Source: Chitinophagaceae bacterium UBA4407 (GTDB lineage: Bacteria; Bacteroidota; Bacteroidia; Chitinophagales; Chitinophagaceae). From it: 64,000 bases of DNA. Below are positions 62,333-64,000 of the stretch, in pieces. Within the stretch, counting starts at the first letter, position 1. Each line of letters starts with the position of its first letter. The translations under genes were made by a program, and so were the position numbers. A model generated the notes under the pieces. It was not told where the DNA came from and searched no databases. It was given only the letters and a program-made list of their open reading frames with translations. The stretch lies in assembly GCA_002390845.1 (NCBI GenBank), contig DGQT01000043.1, positions 10,076 through 74,075 on the forward strand. Reading direction: 5' to 3'.

Positions 62333-63895
62333 ATGAAGAAACAGGTTATTGTTTTGTTTTCTGTTTTATTTTATTTCATTCATTCATTCCCGGCTTATGC
62401 ACAGCCCAAATACGAATTCAGGGCAGCATGGATTGCTACGGTTGTAAACATAGACTGGCCTTCAAAAAAAGGGTTGCCTGTAGCCACACAAAAAACTGAA
62501 TTCATTTACCTGCTCGATAGTTTCCAGAGCATTGGTATCAATGCAGTAATTGTACAGGTGCGGCCTTCGGCAGACGCCTTTTATCCTTCGCAATACGAAC
62601 CCTGGAGCGAATATCTGAATGGTGTTCAAGGCCTGCCGCCAATACCGTACTATGACCCGCTAAAATTCATGATCGAAGAAGCGCATAAACGCAACATGGA
62701 ATTTCATGCATGGCTTAATCCATACCGCGCTGTGTTTGACATATACAATTCATCTGTTTCGCCTGCAAGTATTACACGTACCCATAAAGATTGGTTTCTT
62801 ACTTACGGAACAAAAAAATATTTTAATCCCGGTCTGCCGCAGGTAATGCAATATGTAACCGGCATTGTAAAAGATATTGTAACACGGTACGATATAGATG
62901 CCATTCACATGGATGATTATTTTTATCCTTACAGGATAGCTGGCAAAGAATTCCCGGATGCTGCCACATACCGCAGGTATGGTGCGGGTATGACGAAAGA
63001 TGACTGGCGCAGGAGCAACTGCGACAGTGTTATAAAAATGATCCACAATGTTATTATTGATACAAAGCCTTTGATCAAATTTGGCATCAGTCCGTTTGGT
63101 GTGTGGCGTAATAAAGATCAGGATGCAGATGGCAGCGATACACACTCAGGCCAAACAAATTACGATGATCTTTATGCCGATATTTTATTGTGGCTTGACC
63201 AGGGCTGGATCGATTATGTAACGCCACAACTGTACTGGGAAATTGGCCACAATCTATGCGACTATGAAACCCTTCTGGCGTGGTGGAGCAACCATAGCTA
63301 TGGCAAGCATATTTATATAGGGCATGGTGTTTACAGGGTTTTCGACAAACCAACAATCGCGTGGCGCAACCCCAACGAACTACCCAACCAGATAAAAATG
63401 CTGCGCGAAGACCCCAACATACAGGGCAGTGTTTTTTACAGCGGCACCAGCCTTTTACACAATCCCAATGGCTGGGCAGATAGCTTGAAAAATAACTATT
63501 ATAAAACACCTGCATTGATACCGCCCATGCAATGGGTAGATGTAAATGCGCCGCATGCACCGGTGATAACCAATTTTACTGAAAGCAAAAAAACTGCTGA
63601 TGCCAGTTTTATTTTTTATGCAAAGCCAAGCGATTCACTTGAAACAGAAGATGTAAAAACGTACGTAGTTTATGTTTCCGGCGATCAGGTTTCCCTGGGT
63701 TCTAAACCTTATATGCTTATTGCTGCAAAAGATAAAAAAGAATTTCAATTCAGCATTGCACAATCGCAGATTGCTGCTGATTGGGATGGCTGTTATATAG
63801 CAATAGCCAGTGTAGACCGTGAGAATAATGAAAGTGGTTTAAGCAATATTGTACAATTGATTAAAACAAAAAAAGGCTGGGCGATAGCGAAGTAA
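62333..63895 (+). CDS. GHL10 (DUF187) family putative glycoside hydrolase
   Basis: 520 aa, exported (signal peptide cut near AYAQ). FRAAWIATVVNIDWPS, INAVIVQVRPSADAFYPS, WLNPYRAV, IDAIHMDDYFYPY and TPQLYWEIG are characteristic of the family-10-like glycoside hydrolase (GHL10) proteins. The catalytic acids are expected near HMDDYFYP and PQLYWE. The last 110 residues form a separate beta-sandwich-like domain (TYVVYVSGDQVSLG). Substrate is probably a carbohydrate polymer, e.g. in the cell wall or environment (inference). Confidence 0.88.
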   Translation: MKKQVIVLFSVLFYFIHSFPAYAQPKYEFRAAWIATVVNIDWPSKKGLPVATQKTEFIYLLDSFQSIGINAVIVQVRPSADAFYPSQYEPWSEYLNGVQGLPPIPYYDPLKFMIEEAHKRNMEFHAWLNPYRAVFDIYNSSVSPASITRTHKDWFLTYGTKKYFNPGLPQVMQYVTGIVKDIVTRYDIDAIHMDDYFYPYRIAGKEFPDAATYRRYGAGMTKDDWRRSNCDSVIKMIHNVIIDTKPLIKFGISPFGVWRNKDQDADGSDTHSGQTNYDDLYADILLWLDQGWIDYVTPQLYWEIGHNLCDYETLLAWWSNHSYGKHIYIGHGVYRVFDKPTIAWRNPNELPNQIKMLREDPNIQGSVFYSGTSLLHNPNGWADSLKNNYYKTPALIPPMQWVDVNAPHAPVITNFTESKKTADASFIFYAKPSDSLETEDVKTYVVYVSGDQVSLGSKPYMLIAAKDKKEFQFSIAQSQIAADWDGCYIAIASVDRENNESGLSNIVQLIKTKKGWAIAK

Positions 63896-63912
63896 ATACT
63901 TCTTTATTTTTT

Positions 63913-63985
63913 GTGACCGAACGAATTATATTTCATCATCTTTTCTTGCGTCGCACTCGTGTACGGTTGGATTATGAATGAGCTT
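63913..63985 (+). repeat. Single left repeat arm, class A, at window end
   Basis: GTGACCGAACG, TTTCATCATC, TTTTCTTGCGTCGCACTCGT, GTACGGTTGG, ATTATGAATGAGCTTTTATT. Its partner would lie beyond the window. Confidence 0.83.
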
Positions 63986-64000
63986 TTATTGAAGTCACCC

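Noticed and set aside
795..63985. CRISPR array
   Set aside because: The repeats are inverted, irregularly spaced by hundreds to thousands of bases, and there are no unique spacers of constant length or cas genes.
795..63985. Integron attC sites
   Set aside because: The arms look like folded recombination sites flanking genes, but the expected GTTRRRY/RYYYAAC core pair is not visible and no integrase gene is in the window.
795..63985. Insertion sequences or prophage
   Set aside because: No transposase, recombinase or phage structural gene was found; the repeat units are too short to encode one.

Overview
The window looks like the chromosome of a member of the Bacteroidota, most probably the Chitinophagaceae or a close relative. 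The evidence is a secreted protein with a type IX secretion (Por) C-terminal signal, a TonB-dependent receptor with an N-terminal carboxypeptidase-like domain, a DUF5606 protein, many lipoproteins, AT-rich 5' leaders that almost always lack a Shine-Dalgarno sequence, and a moderately AT-rich composition. No rRNA, tRNA, prophage, transposase or CRISPR array was seen. The first gene is cut by the left edge of the window.

Layout. 1-6.2 kb: the end of an S41 peptidase, then a molybdenum cofactor operon (moaA, moeA, moaC, a mobA-like fusion, moeB with a rhodanese domain). 6.4-9.9 kb: a TPR protein, a DUF1015 protein and serC, all on the minus strand. 10.2-12.2 kb: gyrB. 12.6-14.6 kb: a large T9SS-secreted protein. 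14.9-19.3 kb: a minus-strand group of porin, Rieske protein, imelysin-type lipoprotein and di-haem cytochrome lipoprotein, which resembles a metal or redox module of the envelope. 19.7-21.9 kb: a sugar-kinase-like phosphotransferase and a LacI regulator. 22.1-22.3 kb: a tiny free-standing gene with a perfect Shine-Dalgarno. 22.5-26.6 kb: an SDR enzyme, a lipoprotein, deoC and a repeat-containing secreted protein. 27.7-32.2 kb: a three-gene copper-like set (tyrosinase lipoprotein, HEAT-like protein, Sco-like protein). 32.6-39.5 kb: a racemase-like enzyme, an operon with three paralogous membrane proteins and a winged-helix regulator, and a TonB-dependent receptor. 39.7-45.8 kb: a free-standing EF-Tu domain III protein, a CoA-binding protein, an ankyrin protein, a GbsR-type operon and kdsB. 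45.8-51.8 kb: an RND efflux system. 52-53.5 kb: an orphan 2-oxoacid:ferredoxin oxidoreductase beta subunit and a carboxymuconolactone decarboxylase-like protein. 53.8-58.6 kb: the three enzymes of the oxidative pentose phosphate pathway (gnd, zwf, pgl) with a VOC protein between them. 58.6-63.9 kb: a predicted outer membrane protein, DUF5606, an M3 peptidase and a GHL10-type glycoside hydrolase.

The most striking structure is not a gene. I counted 44 copies of a repeat arm of about 50-80 bp (22 in each orientation, plus one decayed copy). All lie between genes and are spread over the whole window. Arms face each other as inverted pairs. Thirteen pairs are compact hairpin-like units with a variable centre. 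In most other cases a left arm and the next right arm enclose one to three genes. Orientation alternates left-right along 64 kb with only three breaks. The cores fall into four sequence classes (A, B, C, D). Classes A and B differ by a compensatory change in a small palindrome. Class B arms are always paired with a class A arm and never with another B. Several compact units carry unrelated palindromic micro-repeats in their centre. I do not recognise this family as a described one.

The coding genes are mostly ordinary housekeeping, envelope and efflux functions. The other points worth a second look are the tyrosinase set, the stand-alone EF-Tu domain III gene, the 15-codon gene with the perfect Shine-Dalgarno, and the triplicated membrane protein operon.
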